A DNA stretch of 64,000 bases, from assembly GCA_002049455.2 (NCBI GenBank), contig KV918889.1:62001-126000 (forward strand), given 5' to 3'. Origin of the DNA: Porphyra umbilicalis. Its lineage: Eukaryota > Rhodophyta > Bangiophyceae > Bangiales > Bangiaceae. The notes under the pieces were generated by a model. The model did not search any database. It saw nothing but the letters and a program-made list of their open reading frames with translations, and had not been told where the DNA came from. The translations under genes were made by a program, and so were the position numbers. Within the stretch, counting starts at the first letter, position 1; each line of letters starts with the position of its first letter. Below, one piece after another: positions 1-12,239 of this stretch.

Positions 1-45
1 GCGTGTAAGTAAAGCTCCAATGAAATTCCCGAGCGGAGCTCAACA
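1..45 (-). repeat. 3' LTR of the Copia element (only its first 45 bases in window)
   Basis: Positions 1-45 match 5072-5116 with two substitutions (positions 12 and 23). In element sense the LTR begins TGTTGAGCTCC at position 45. Sequence beyond 45 differs from the sequence beyond 5116, which places the LTR edge. Confidence 0.85.
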
Positions 46-56
46 CTCCCCCAATT
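46..56 (-). promoter_or_regulatory. polypurine tract for plus-strand priming
   Basis: On the minus strand the bases just before the TG start of the 3' LTR read AATTGGGGGAG. A purine run directly abutting the 3' LTR is the normal plus-strand primer site of LTR retrotransposons. Confidence 0.7.
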
Positions 57-358
57 ACATTGGAGTTAATATAAGTCGACCAGAACGGACGGTATCAATA
101 CCGTCCCAAGCACTCTGCGCGATTTTTCTTGTGGACCGTAACGTTACCGTCCACCAAAAAAAAGTCGCCGTTAGTCCACAAAAACAAAAGGGGCTCAGTC
201 GACTGCCCCCGACTCGGGCAGCAACATGACATACCCCAGCCGGCCGTCCGAGCACCACAACCGGCCCAAACCGCCGCAAATCCGATGCCAAACGCAAAGG
301 GCAAGCGGCCCGTCACCATGGTCGCTCCGCCAAAGACCTCCGCCGACCACGGAGGGGC

Positions 359-3300
359 TCAGCATGTGGATGCAGGACGTGGGGCGGGCGTAGCGCCCAG
401 CCCCGCGTTGCCAAGATCGGCGCCAACGCCAATGACGCGCCGAAACAAGACAAACGCCGGGGCCGGCAGCGGCTTTGTCAGCCCGTCTGCCGGCATGTCC
501 ACGCTAGGGAGGAAGTAGAACGTCACCTCCCCGCGCGCCACGTTGTCACGGACCTTGTGGTACACGACATCCACGTGCTTGGTACGCCCGGTGGCTTCGG
601 GGTTGTTAACCAAGGCGAGGCAAGCCTGGTTGTCTTCCCCCATCGGCACGGCCCCGCCATCGACGCCCAGAGCCGACAGCAGCTCGCGTAGCCACAGCGC
701 ATCCTTGGTGGCCATCGCGGCGGCCACGAACACCGCTTCGGCCGTCGAGGTTGCCACCGTCGACTGGCGCTTGCTTGCCCACGTGATGGGCCCGCCATTG
801 AGGGTGAAGACGAAGCCTGTCGTCGACCGACGGCCGTCAACGTCGCCCGCCCAGTCGGCGTCGACAAACCCCTGCAGCGGCTCGCTGCCGCCGTAGACCA
901 CTCCAAGGCGAGTTGTCCCGCGCAGTTAGCGCAATGCCCCCTTTGCTGCGCGCATGTGGTCCTGCTCAGGGCCCGACATGAAGCGCGACAGCACCCCCAC
1001 GGCAAAGGCGATGTCCGGCCTTGTCGTGGTGGACAGGTAGAGGAGGGAGCCGACCAACTCGGCGTAACGGTTATCCTCCGGCAGCAGGTCCTCGCCCGTC
1101 TTGGCTAGCTTAACCCCTGACGCCATTGGCGCCTTGTTTGGGGTGGAGGTCTCCATCCCAAACGCCTCCAGCAGCGTCACCGTGTGCCCCGGGTTGCTCA
1201 GAGTGAGAATCTTTGACTCACGGTCACGCATGACCTTCATGCCAATGAAGTCGTTAACCTCCCCCATGTCACGTACTTCGAACTTTGCCGACACAGAGCG
1301 CTTGACGGCAGCAACTCCAGACAGCTTCTCGCCCGCCATGATAAGGTCGTCGACGTACACGAGGATGAAGACGCGCCCGTGCACAGGGTGGCACCACTCG
1401 TAGAGGCACGGGTCTACCTTGGATCGCAGTGCACCGATCTCCTTGAGCTCCTTGTCGAGCTTGATGCCCCACAGCCGCCCAGCCTGCTTTGTCCCGTAGA
1501 GCGCCAGGTTAAGCCGACACATCTCCTCCACGCCCTCCGGCTCGATAACGTCGGGGAGTTTGATGTACATCTCCTTGTCCATCTTGGCGTTGAGGAAGGC
1601 TGTCTTGACGTCGACATGGTGAACCTCCCAGCCCGAGGCTGCAGCCACAGCAAAGAGGGCCCGTGTGGTAGCCGCGCTGGGCACCGGCGCCCACGTCTCG
1701 TCAAAGTCCCGCCCCGGCACTTCGCTGAAACCTTGGGCCACGAGGCGAGCCTTGTAGCGCGTCATCTTGCCCTCCGCGTCGTGTTTGATGTCGAACACGA
1801 AACGCGTCTTGATGGCCTTGTGCTTCTTGTTGTTCACCTTAATCTTGGACCAGGTGCCAAGCTTCTTGTGCGCTGCCACCTCCTCCTTGATGGCCTGCTT
1901 GCAACGCGGCCAATCAGAACGAGCACGTGCCTCTTTCTCGTTTGCCGGGGGCTTGTGTAGGTCGCAGCCCGACTCAGCCGCACTCTTGGTACCGCATGCC
2001 GAGTACGCCTTGGGCTCCTTTTCCCACCATGTTACCTTGGGAGCTGGCTTTCGCTTTGAGCGACGAGGCCCAGGTGCGGCGCTGTCACAGGTAGCAGGTC
2101 CTTGACCGCCCGCCGGTGTCGAGCCATCGGAGCAATCCTCGACGTCCTCCTCGCTATCTTCAGCAAGGGAGGGAGGACCAACTTCTTCGTCGCTGTCAGA
2201 GGTGTCGTCGGGGGCGTACTCGTCCTCTCGCCCGCGTTCAGCGTCGAGCATGTCCATTGCCCCTTCCGTGGCGTCATCCTTGCCGCCGTCATTTCCCGCC
2301 GTCAGTCGGGGACCAGCGCTTGACCCGACTGCCTACGCCTTGACCTTAGCCGGGTTCTCCTCCATGAGCACGTCTCGACGCTCGAAGACTTGGTTCGTCT
2401 CATCCTCGAGGATGCGGTAGGCCTTGCCACCGACCGTGTAGCCGACAAAGCGGCCTACATCGGTCCTTGGCTCCAGCTTGCGTTGCTGCTTCTTGGGTTT
2501 GAGCGCCCACGCCCGGCTCCCCCAAACGCGGAATCCCGCGACGTTGGGGCGTCGACCCGTCAGGGCCTCCAGCGGTGTCACGTCCAGCCCCGCCTTGGGG
2601 GACCGGTTGAGCACATGGACGACAGAGGCCAACGCCTCAGCCCACAGGTCTCCCTCCGCTCCGGCATCGAGCAGAGCAGCACGCACGCGCTCCATCAGCG
2701 TGCGGTTAACCCGCTCCGCTTTGCCGTTCTGCTGTGACTTGTACGGCGCTGTCATCTCCGACGTGATGCCCTTGTCCTCGTACCATGCCTTGAGGTCGTT
2801 GGTGACGTACTGCTTGGCACCGTCATGACGGACGCGCTTGACCTTGACTCCCGTCAGCGTCTCAAGCTGCTTGATACGCGTCTTGAGAACCTGCGGTGCC
2901 ATCCCTTTCGTCTTGATAGGCGTTGCCGTGATAAACCCCGTGGAGTCCTCCAGCGCCGTCATAAAGTAGATGGAACCACCCAGCGACTCCGTGAGTGGGC
3001 CACCAATGTCGGTGTGCACCAGCTCGCACTTGGTCGTCGCTGTAGATGAGCGGGGGCTCGGCGCCTGCACCATCTTGCCGTCCACACACGGCACACACAC
3101 AGTGCCAATAACACGCTTGGCGTCTGCCACTGACCCCGGCATGCCGTCAACCATTGTGGCCGCCCGCTTGAGGTTCTCTAACCCCAAATGGTTGAAACGA
3201 CAATGCGACAGCTCCGCCTCCCCAGCTATGCGCGTGGATGCCGAGTTAGCCGACGCCTGGACAGGCGTCACCTTCAGCACATACTGCTCCAGGTCGTTCA

Positions 3301-4537
3301 CCTTGCCGAACACCGACGCCTTGTCGAGCACTCCGCTCGAGCGAACAGCATCCCCGTCGCTAAGGATGTAGCAGGCGTTGTCGACAAACACCACCGCACC
3401 TCGATTGCGGTCGACCGCTCGAACCGACAGCAGGTTGCTAGTCAGGTCCGGAACGAGCATAGCATCCCCAAGTACCATGCGCGTCTTGGTGTTTCCTTTG
3501 CCAACGTCCATTGAGACGTGGCCGTGCCCCTTGATGGGCACCTTGTCGCCGTTGGCCAAGGTGACCTCGGCCCCGCTTCCCGCCGTCCGGACGGTGAAGC
3601 CCTTATCCCCTGCGGCCATGTGGTTGGTTGCGCCAGAGTCAAGCACCCAGGTTGATAACCCGCGTGTGCTCCCATGAGCCTTGCTGCTCCCGGCATTGCC
3701 GGTGGAAGCAGTGTGGGCCAGAGCGGCACCCGCGTGGGGCCCGCCGCCGTGGCCGCCTTCACGACCACCACCGCCGGGCTTGCCCTTGCCCTTGGCCTCG
3801 TCCGCCTTCCTCTTGTAGCAGTCGCGCTGCATGTGCCCTTTCTTGTTGCAGTAGAAGCACACGACCGACTTCTTGTCAAACGACTTCTTGTGCGCCGCTG
3901 CAGCAAAGGCTTGTGACTTGACACTGCCAGAAGGCTTCGACGCGGTGACGGTAATGCTCCGCTGCTCCACTTGCAGCAGCTTAGCCGTCACGTCCGACAT
4001 GACGAGCTTGGTGTCCTTGTTCTCCAAGACCGTCCTGAGCATCCTGTACTCTGACGGCAGCCCCGACAAGACACGCAGTGCGAGCGTGTTGTCGTCCACC
4101 GGGTTTCCGAGCATGGCAAGCTCGTCCCGGATCATCTTGGCGCGCGACGCAAACTTGATGATGTTTTCGTCGTCGCCCTTCTTCAGGCTGCTCAGCTCGT
4201 CCATGAGCCGCAGCAGCTGCGCGTTGTCACGTGCCTCGAACATGAGCTTGAGCGCGTCCCACGCCTCCTTGGCCGTGTCAACCGACGTGACCGTGTTGAG
4301 ATGCACGGGCTTGACCGACATCTGGATGGTCGCCAGCGCCGCCTCGTTCATGGCGTCCCACGCTTCGACCACCGGGTCGGACTTCTTGTCGTCCGAACCA
4401 GAAGCAGGGCGGTTCGTCACGACGGCCGTCGACAGCTTCTCCTTCTTGAACTGCGCACGCTGGTACGCCGCCCACACCTTGTAATCGTCGTCCAGCTGCG
4501 CAAACCGTGGGCCGCTAAGGCGGCCGTAGTCCGACAT
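359..4537 (-). pseudogene. Copia gag-pol polyprotein with two in-frame nonsense codons
   Basis: One continuous minus-strand frame encodes gag, protease, integrase, RT and RNase H. The likely start is the ATG at 4537 (MSDYGRL); the frame is open further upstream to 4690, but that stretch overlaps the leader. Landmarks in order: a CX2CX4HX4C zinc knuckle (CFYCNKKGHMQRDC), protease LDSGATNH, an integrase HHCC region ending CVPC, catalytic integrase segments VHTDIGG, VRHDG and NGKAERVNR, RT motifs VDVKTAFLNA and YVDDLI, and RNase H DADWAGD and STAEA. The frame is interrupted by TAG at 2333-2335, in the integrase-RT linker, and TAA at 926-928, where the family usually has Tyr before LRGT. I found no frameshift: starts at 4690, 2257 and 901 are all in the same phase. 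The copy is therefore recent but inactive unless stops are suppressed. Confidence 0.93.
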
Positions 4538-4690
4538 GTTGACGACAGCGGCGCGACCAAGCACCGCACTGACGACGTCGACGGCGGTTTCAGCCCGCGC
4601 GACGCCGGAACACACCGCAACCCGAGCAACGTCGTCCAACCAGCGACCGCAGGGAAGACGACGATGACCACCAGCGACAGCTGGGCCCAT

Positions 4691-5116
4691 AACCCGTGAA
4701 GCGGGAGGTAGATAGGTGGATGCGTTGGTTTACTTGGATGGCGGCTTTGGGCCCACTAGGACCGCCTGATATACCCCAGGCGACCCCTCTGCCAGTCCCA
4801 GAGACGACCCTCTCTCAGTGCTCCCCCAGGCACTTCCACTCTCCGCGTGTGCAGGGCCTGCGGCGCACCTCCCAAAGCGGAGCATGCGCCTCCCCGGTGG
4901 TAAGCCGCCCACCGCCGCACAATCCAGTCACCACGCCACGCACAATTCCCCCGAGCTCACCACGAGTAGGGGGGGGAGCTCACCAAGAGATACACAAATC
5001 AAGTACAAACAAGTACAAGTCATACACAATGGAATGCCAACAAGTACACGAGCTTGAGTCACCAAAAGCCCGCGTGTAAGTATAGCTCCAATGGAATTCC
5101 CGAGCGGAGCTCAACA
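4691..5116 (-). repeat. 5' LTR and leader of the Copia element, inner boundary approximate
   Basis: The outer edge at 5116 is fixed by the shared TGTTGAG start. The stretch carries no gene and lies directly upstream of gag in element sense, where the promoter-bearing LTR must be. The inner edge could lie anywhere from about 4690 to 4760, because only the outer 45 bases can be compared with the other LTR. Confidence 0.7.
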
Positions 5117-5908
5117 GTCGCCAATGGGCTGGGCGCCGACTTAGCAGAGAGCCGCCACAGAATGCGATTCAGAAGGAAGGGTTTGCTGAAAGGCGCGTGG
5201 AGCCCTGCGTGCGCCGATCTCGTGTGCTCGAGATCTGGGTGCGCGTTTTATGAAGAGCACCCGTTTCACCGTTTCAAATGAGGAGTAGGAGGTTTGAGCG
5301 TTGTCCGTGCGGGCTGCACAGAGTTCTCTGGTTCGCAGAGAAGATGTGACACATGCGAGGCTCAATTTTGTCAGTCAGAGAGGCATCGAGGTCCATCAGA
5401 CGTGTGGCAGACCGGGTGCGCTGATGGCCTGGCCGGAGATGTGGGGAGTGCGGCTTAGCGCGGTCGCAGCACGCAGCCTGTCTGCGCAGTTCCGCTTGCA
5501 CACAAAGGGCGGAAGACCGCCAGATACAAGCGTTCGGACAACTGCCAGGGAGGGTTCGCGCAGGCTCCTCCGTTGATGCGACTGCAGAGAGCCAATCACG
5601 GGCTGGGAGACCAATCGGAGGACGGCAAACGAGAATTGGATCTCGAAGTCTTGGCTGTCCGATCGTGTGACGTCGCGCCGATAGGGCTGATGCAAACGAA
5701 GCTTCCACGGGGACTCGCTCTATTCTGCTTATAGCTCTTCTTGCAGCCTCGTGCGCCAGATCTATCGTCACAAATCGGCAGATTCTGGGCTCTTTGCTCG
5801 CTCTGCTGCATTGTTATCCAATGGCTGGGCGCGAAACACTGGCCCTGGCCCTTGCGACAGCCTGAATTTCCTTGGATGAGCGATTGATGCCGAGCGAAGC
5901 CGATCAAC
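5117..5908. other. non-coding stretch, no gene recognised
   Basis: Only short frames without coding character occur here. The bases directly beyond 5116 should contain one copy of the Copia target duplication. Confidence 0.5.
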
Positions 5909-6311
5909 TATTGCTGATCCCCGAATTTTGTCCTGGCGGACTGAGACTGACTTGCGGACCGACTCTCTTCACCAATCAGATGCGCCCCTGGGACTGACTT
6001 GGTGCTCCTGATTGCTCACATGTGCCCATACAGCCTGGAAATCAACATCAGCTCCTCTCTTTTTCTGCACTTCTGGCGAGGAGACAGTAGAAAATCTCAT
6101 GAACTCGAGTGGGCAGCTTGCTCCGTGCAAAGAAATGCGGATCAAGCGGCAAAAAACAGTGAGTTCTGCTGGATGCAAGGTTCCGGCACCAAATGCGGGC
6201 TTTCTATTGGCTTCGATGCCTTTTTACTGTCGTTTTAGACCAATAGAGTGCTCTTATTCAAAGTCAGTCTCTGTCTCTGTCACCCAGGACAAAATTCGGA
6301 GATCAGCAATA
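5909..6311. mobile_element. MITE-like element, 403 bp, with terminal inverted repeats
   Basis: The left end starts TATTGCTGATC at 5909 and the right end is its reverse complement ending at 6311. After one mismatch the match continues through CCGAATTTTGTCCTGG and then more loosely through a GACTGACTT motif. The interior has no convincing transposase. No clear target duplication is visible, so the superfamily cannot be assigned. Confidence 0.7.
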
Positions 6312-7281
6312 CAGTCGTTTGCTCTGAAGTGGATCCGTGGTTTGGCATCGAGGGATCCGCTTTTTCTGAGAAGCACAATACTGGATACGACGGGGGGGTA
6401 GCGGCAAAGCATCGGGTCTCAGTGTCGCTCCTGCCGACGAATTTGCCCTTGGACACTCGACGGCCAGAAATGGAGCGGCTATAGACCCGCAGCTGGCTCA
6501 GGGTCACGACCGGTGGCTCCTTGTCGCTGTTAAAGAGCCGTTGGATGGGCTTGATCACCTGGACTACATAGGTGGCCTTGACACTGTCCGTCTTGTCAAG
6601 CTTTACGTCGGCAGCGAACGCAGGCGCATGCGTGTTGCCGTGGATGCAGCTCTCGGCCATGAATACCATCGTGCGCGGCGAGAGGTAGTTGACCGCTCTC
6701 ATCCGTCGCGCCGAATCCAGAGTGAGCTGAGCGTCGGTCTCGTGGACTTTACAAGCCTTGTTGATCTCGTCCACCCACTGCTCCACGGACAGACCCCCGG
6801 CCGTTACTTGCGTGAGGGGCGGCATTTTAGCCGCCAAGTTGTTTTCCTGCAACGTGTCTTCACTAGCAGGGCTCGATACTTCTTCCTCGGGATTTACTTC
6901 AGTCAGGTCGACCGTTTATGATGCTCCCGACGGAGCTATAAGGTCGTCAGGTGTTGGTCTGACATGGTCTCCCTTGACCTGGACTTCCTTCAAACAGGTG
7001 GTAGGAAAGTAACAGGCGCAGGTGTTGTTTCAATCCTTGCCAATAGTGCGGGTGGCCATCCCCAGTGGCACGGCACCCAGCTTGCGCGCGCAATCTGGCG
7101 GCGCGATGAGGACGCACGTGACATGATAAAAGAAGCTCCTGCGACAAATGGGCGCACCACGAATCGGAACCGCCACCTTCGTAAGGTTAGCCTGGCGCGC
7201 TCTTGCTAGGAGATCAGTGAGACCCCCAATTGCCTTGCGGAGGAGGATACTCATGTAGATTCTCCCCATGGTTGTCACCAC
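6280..7281 (-). pseudogene. decayed minus-strand coding region of unknown family
   Basis: A single minus-strand phase from 7281 to 6280 is open except for TGA at 7030-7032 and TAA at 6916-6918. Unlike the flanking sequence, its translation has a balanced protein-like composition: an N-terminal basic segment (LRKAIGGLTDLLARARQANL), an acidic middle (LTEVNPEEEVSS) and a segment starting GGLSVEQWVDEINKACKV. The end runs into the terminal repeat of the element at 5909-6311. I do not recognise the family. The setting suggests a transposon gene remnant; the stops could alternatively lie in unrecognised introns. Confidence 0.35.
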
Positions 7282-8685
7282 GGGAGCCAGCTGACGAAGG
7301 CCGGGCCGTGCGAGAAAAGGCCCAGAACGGTGGTGAGACTTGCGCGACGAGTGTTCCTCAAGACTCAGGGAGGGCGCGTACCGGAGGCGTTCCCGCCTGC
7401 CTTGGAACAGATCTTGGGGGTACAGGATGGGTCGGGGGAGACCAAGCCACCAGAATGGGGTTCGTGGTGGCGAAATGTGGTCATTGCACAGTTGTTGAAG
7501 TGATTTGCGGGTACGTCTATCACGTCCTCCGCCCGACCCTACATAAAAAGGGCTTGCTGATCATCCCTCCCAGCAACCTAGCGTACAATGCAAACGAGCG
7601 GGGAAGGCACCGACGGGGGGGAAGCACGGGCCACTAAGAATACATTGCCACAGGGATCGGGGGGCACCGACAAATAGCAAGCAGAGGGCGCCTGCACGTC
7701 GTCCAACAAGCTTGGACCCGCAGAGCAGCGCCAAGGATACAGACGAAGGCGCGATGTCGGACCTTTTGCAGTGAATACCGACGGTCGAGGAAAGGGCATA
7801 TGCAGCAACAATAAGAAGTGGTCTGTGACGCCGAGTCGCATAGCGTTAAGCCGCCCTCAGAGTCAAGCGTGAATTCATCAGATCGGAGAGGCACGTGACG
7901 TGAGGATTGGAGCCTGGTCAAGCACAGTTGTACATCTAAAAAATTCGGCAACGCCCCTACGCCGACCATAATCAATCCACCTGGTATGTTTTCTTAACGA
8001 CATAGTAAGGAACGGTCCAGTTTCATTTTCCTGATCTCCAGGCTCTGGCCTTGATGGTGCCCGTGACGAGCCATCTGGGGCGCCAGATCAGACACTCAAG
8101 ATGCACCTTGACTCTACACTCGGCATATGAGCATACCACTCAGGATCGACGGCCTACTGATGATTTGAACTGATTGCGCTGCAGAATCGGCGCAAATGGC
8201 ACAACACTCTTCACGGCGGCGAAGCGATGCCCGAGACGCACGAAATCGGCATGAAAGACTGCCTACAGGAGCCCCATCCCGCGTGCTCGTTGGCAGTTAA
8301 GAGCAAGGCCATCTTGCCAAGTCACGGCCTCCTGTTTTTCGGCTACCCACTCCCTGTGACCCGACCCCCAGCCGTCTGAAGGGTACATTTACCAGCAAAT
8401 CTTTCCATGTCAAGCGCCACTGGTTCACACCGGCGGCAGGAGCGTTGCGGTCGGCCGGTCGCGATTTGACTCTCCGTCATCCGGTCCTGTGGAAGCCGGG
8501 ATCCAGAAAAAAAAAATGAATCAGGTTGCACTGTGATTGGCTGACAGTCCCTCTCACAAGCTCTTGCGTAGTCTACTGATGAAAGCTACGACCACCTCAC
8601 TTGCACATAGACGAAATAGTGGATGTAGTATTATTATAATATATGTCAGCGCGTGCTGCCTTGACATACCCTGGTTTGCGTATTA
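7282..8685. other. no gene recognised
   Basis: Several short frames exist, but none has a recognisable domain or a partner copy in the window. Confidence 0.4.
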
Positions 8686-9688
8686 GGGGTATCACATGGT
8701 GCTTTGCTGAGAAGTGGATCATGCACGTTTGCGTGTGCAAGCGTTTGCCGAGGTGGATCAATGTCAGGATATCCATCAAATCGTCTTTCACTTGGCGTCA
8801 GGGGACCGAGAGCGTCCCAAGTGCTATTGCGCCTGACATCACCGGCAAAAAGAGAAGAATGCCACAGCCAATAGCTGGCACATGCTATGACGTCGGGCTG
8901 AGGGCTCATCATGCAGCCAAGTACTTCTCCTTGCTCAACGTTAAGAATACTGCCCAATCCCAGTCAGATATCCGAGTAATTGACTGTGACCACATGTCCT
9001 TGGGCTGCGTCAGACGGCCTAGTGCCACAGTATTTGAACAGGCTATCCACGGTCTACTAAACAGAGAATGCGCACCGACGACATGTGGTGCGCAAGAAAC
9101 AACGAGGGTAGGCTGGATCCAGTCACTGCAGTACCCTTCATTGATGGTGATCGGTCAATAAATTGTCAGTAACACATCTCGATGTCAATGAACGAAGGCG
9201 ACCTACTGGTCGCGGAGCGCACGTGCTCGTAGGGCTAGTGTACGGCCCGAACGGACAGAATACAATCGAAAGAACTCCTCAAACGTCATGCATGTTCAAA
9301 GGCCGATTCAGCCTCTACGAGCAAACATGAGGGGCCGGTTAGTGGGGACGCTGCTGACAGCACCGCTGTGACGAGTGGCTTGAAAAGTCTGGAGCTTACT
9401 AGAATGTCTGCCTGAATTCTGTGGCTTCGCTTTTTGGAGACCACCGCGGGTGTCAGCAGGTACGTAGCACCGGGTCACTGAGAGTGTGGTTTTCCAGCTA
9501 CTGTCAGCCTTCGTCGGCCAAGGTGCCCGGCGAACCTGGTCGAGATAGTTCACATGTCTCAAGTCACTCGGAGATATCATGGGTCCTCCCACAGTATGGG
9601 TCAATGCTGGCAGTGATCGGGTGTGCATATTTCTTTGCAAAAATGTGCATGCACCATTTTTCAGCAACACACCACACAAATGCTTTTG
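8686..9688. repeat. diverged inverted repeat pair
   Basis: Sequence around 8686-8735 resembles the reverse complement of 9638-9688, sharing a core of the form TTGCTGARAARTGG followed by TGCATGCAC-like sequence, at roughly three quarters identity by eye. The pair could be old element ends about 1 kb apart. No coding sequence between them is convincing. Confidence 0.3.
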
Positions 9689-10916
9689 TTCCGTGGTGTA
9701 CTAATGTGTATGGAATGATTTATGCCAATTGAGCTCGGCCAGCATGTCCAGCTGGCGCTGGATGGCGGACGCGTCCGGTTCCTGTCTGCCTGCCGGGTCT
9801 CGCCGCCCACCGGGCACATGCCGCCGCGCACCCTCGGCCACACGTCTATCCCCACTGGCACCTTGAGCAAGCACATTGCGACCATATCCACGACAAGGAG
9901 CACACGCGCCCACTTCCCCCCATCCCTTACAAAGCAATGAGTCCGCACGCTGAGGCATCTCCTCTCATGCAGCCCCATGTACCTGCCCTCATGTCACCTG
10001 GGCAGACGTATCCTCGTCATTGCAGTTCGGGCGCTAGGTATTCGCCAGCGCCCGCGCCAGAAATGAGCAGACACCTCAGCTACCAATGCACCACGTTAGA
10101 GAAGGCTCGGCAGCCTTTAGCGCCTGTATAGCGCGCTTCTGACCCGCCGCGGTTCGTCGAGTGAACATTTCACAAAGCTTGAGGCTGGACCTCATCAAAC
10201 TCCAGGTCGTCGCCAACATCCGCGGCCTGTGCTGGATACTGTAGCCCTGCAGCCCTTCTTTCGCCAACGTCATCTCCATGATGGCGCCTAACGGAGCAGG
10301 GTCGGAGCGGAGGCAAGCATGAGGACAAAAATATTCAGCACGGCCACTGGTGCGACGACGGAAGCGGCCGTCGGCAGGCGCACTTGCCGTGGACGGCCTC
10401 GAAGCTGGTCGAGATGCCAACGTGATGAAGCCTGCCGACCAGGCGCGACCGCCGCCAGCCACGGTCCCGACAGGATTGCGACGACAGACAGGCTTGGCCG
10501 GACCAGAAACACCAACCGACGCCTGTGCAGCGGCGCGAAAACCAGCAAGAGCCGTGAGAAATAGGCCCAGAAACCATGAATGCAGCAGTGGGAGCAGCGA
10601 AAAAGAGCACTAAAAGCGAGAAAAGTGTCAGAATTTGAACTACCTGATGGTGATCCCGGGGTACTAACTCTTCTCGCATCTCGGACCATCCTTCAGAAAG
10701 GAGTAGGATCTCGCAGGTGGAGGGGGGGATGGTTGGGCGGCCGTCAGACTCCACTGGCGCGGTGGGAAGGACAGCGACAGACAGTAAGACGGTGCCGGAA
10801 TACTGCTGTGCCTTCGGCAGACGGCGGTCGTTGTGAACGATTGGTCGTGGTCAATGACCGCGCCTTTAACACGTCCCCGGCGCTTCGAAGCCCATTTTAG
10901 TCTGGTAAACCAAGAC
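9689..10916. other. no gene recognised
   Basis: Short frames on both strands overlap one another and carry no known motif; one minus-strand frame near 10300-10690 is hydrophobic but has no other support. Confidence 0.4.
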
Positions 10917-11127
10917 CCAGTCCGGCACAAGGTAGGAAGTTTGTGACAGGTGTTTCTCACGCAGCAACCACGCAAGCCACTGCTGGGGGCATTCTGGGAC
11001 ACCGGCTGAGTGGTAAGGTTTTGACGCCCAGGAGTTCAATGTGCCAGTCATAAATGAACTCGCACCATTTCCTGCTGACCCTTCCTTGGTTGCCGGCATG
11101 AGAGTCGGTTGATCAGCACGCGGACAG
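10917..11127 (+). repeat. dispersed repeat, copy 1
   Basis: This ~210-bp stretch aligns in the same orientation with 17557-17768. The best conserved core is GGGGGCATTCTGGGACACC, followed by shared segments around TTCAAYRTGCCA and GCTGACCCT. It is non-coding in both copies. Confidence 0.7.
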
Positions 11128-12239
11128 CAATACGCTGTCGATGATCGCCACCTCGCCGCCACCGCTTGCCCCTGCCCCCCCTCCCCCCACCCGCCCCCCC
11201 TGTCCTCCCTCTTCCACCATCGCTGTTGTTCACGCATGCGAGCTCACCCTTCCCTCTCTTCCGCACTCCACCGCTGCCAGTGCGGTCCGCACATTGGTGT
11301 TGTGTGGTGTGGTGTTTCTGGTGATGGTAAGTCGAGCGTTTCTTCATTCCTTCTGGGTGTTTTCTCGATATTTTGCTCAGGCGCTTTTTCTCTGCCCTGT
11401 TTTTGCTTCACTATCTGCGGGACGCCCAGCGTCACGAAGAGCAATGAAGCGAAAAGATATGCGTGACAAATGCCTTGCAGTAAATCAGGAGTCAATTCCA
11501 TGGACGAGAGCACGTAACAGCGCTCAGAGAAAGCACCTAGTCGTTTTATCTTTGATGAAACAAAAGCTAAACAAAAGACAAGATTCAAGACCGCACCCGT
11601 TGAGTGCGGGGGGGGGGGGGGGGGCGGAGGGGTCGTGAGATGCAGTAACAGCGAAGGCGGTGGATGGAGGACGGGCGGGGTGGGAGGGGAAGGGGGTATG
11701 GGGAATGCAGAGGCGACGGGATGCGGATCGTTCACATTTAAGTATCTCCCTGGGACTCGTCACATGTTCTTACTCGCAATCCACCACGGTTCCAAAAGCA
11801 AACCAACAAAAACTGCAATCCGATTCCGGTAGGCGTTCAGGGACGGGAACTGGCAGACACTCTGCTGCGATCTCAAATCATACTGGGGTGGATTGACCAA
11901 AGCAGTTCCTCAGCCTCGAATCTGTCTCCCAGACGACGAGATCAACCTCTGCTGGTTTCTGTCACAAAACGAGCCGCTGCCTATCCCAATTGAAAGGCTA
12001 CCCGGCACATTTATCACTGTCTTGCGGCAAGTGCCTCTGACGCGTCGCGCGATTCTAGTCCCATTTCAAAACCTCTGGAAAATAGGTTTCAGAAGGCATG
12101 GTCGAAGTGCTCCACCTGCCTCACCTCTTTCTGTGGGCAATTAAGAAGTTTTGTATCTAGTTGACCGTCCCTTACGAAGAATGACCCGATCAAGCACTCC
12201 CATTGGCAGACGCATTATGGGTCTCAGAAGAAGATCTTA
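11128..12239. other. non-coding, with opposed C-rich and G-rich tracts
   Basis: A pyrimidine-rich tract (11150-11275) faces a purine-rich tract (11608-11700) that resembles its reverse complement, and a run of 17 G lies at 11608-11624. The arrangement suggests a degenerate inverted repeat. No gene is recognised. Confidence 0.4.

Larger units (their letters stand above)
1..5116 (-). mobile_element. Ty1/Copia LTR retrotransposon, left LTR truncated by window edge
   Basis: Read on the minus strand the order is 5' LTR (right), gag, protease, integrase, reverse transcriptase, RNase H, polypurine tract and 3' LTR (left). Integrase before reverse transcriptase defines the Copia superfamily. The last 45 bases of both LTRs are visible (1-45 and 5072-5116); they differ at only two positions and start with TG in element sense. 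The LTR-internal junction at 45/46 is followed by a G-rich tract expected of the polypurine tract. A tRNA primer site matching the usual initiator-Met pattern was not found near 4690, so the inner edge of the right LTR is unresolved. The target duplication cannot be tested because the left outer end is off-window. About 300 bases between 56 and 358 form the 3' untranslated part. Confidence 0.95.

Noticed and set aside
4538-4690. 51-codon extension of Copia gag to an ATG at 4690
   Set aside because: It overlaps the expected leader next to the LTR, and the family-like gag sequence begins at MSDYGRL.
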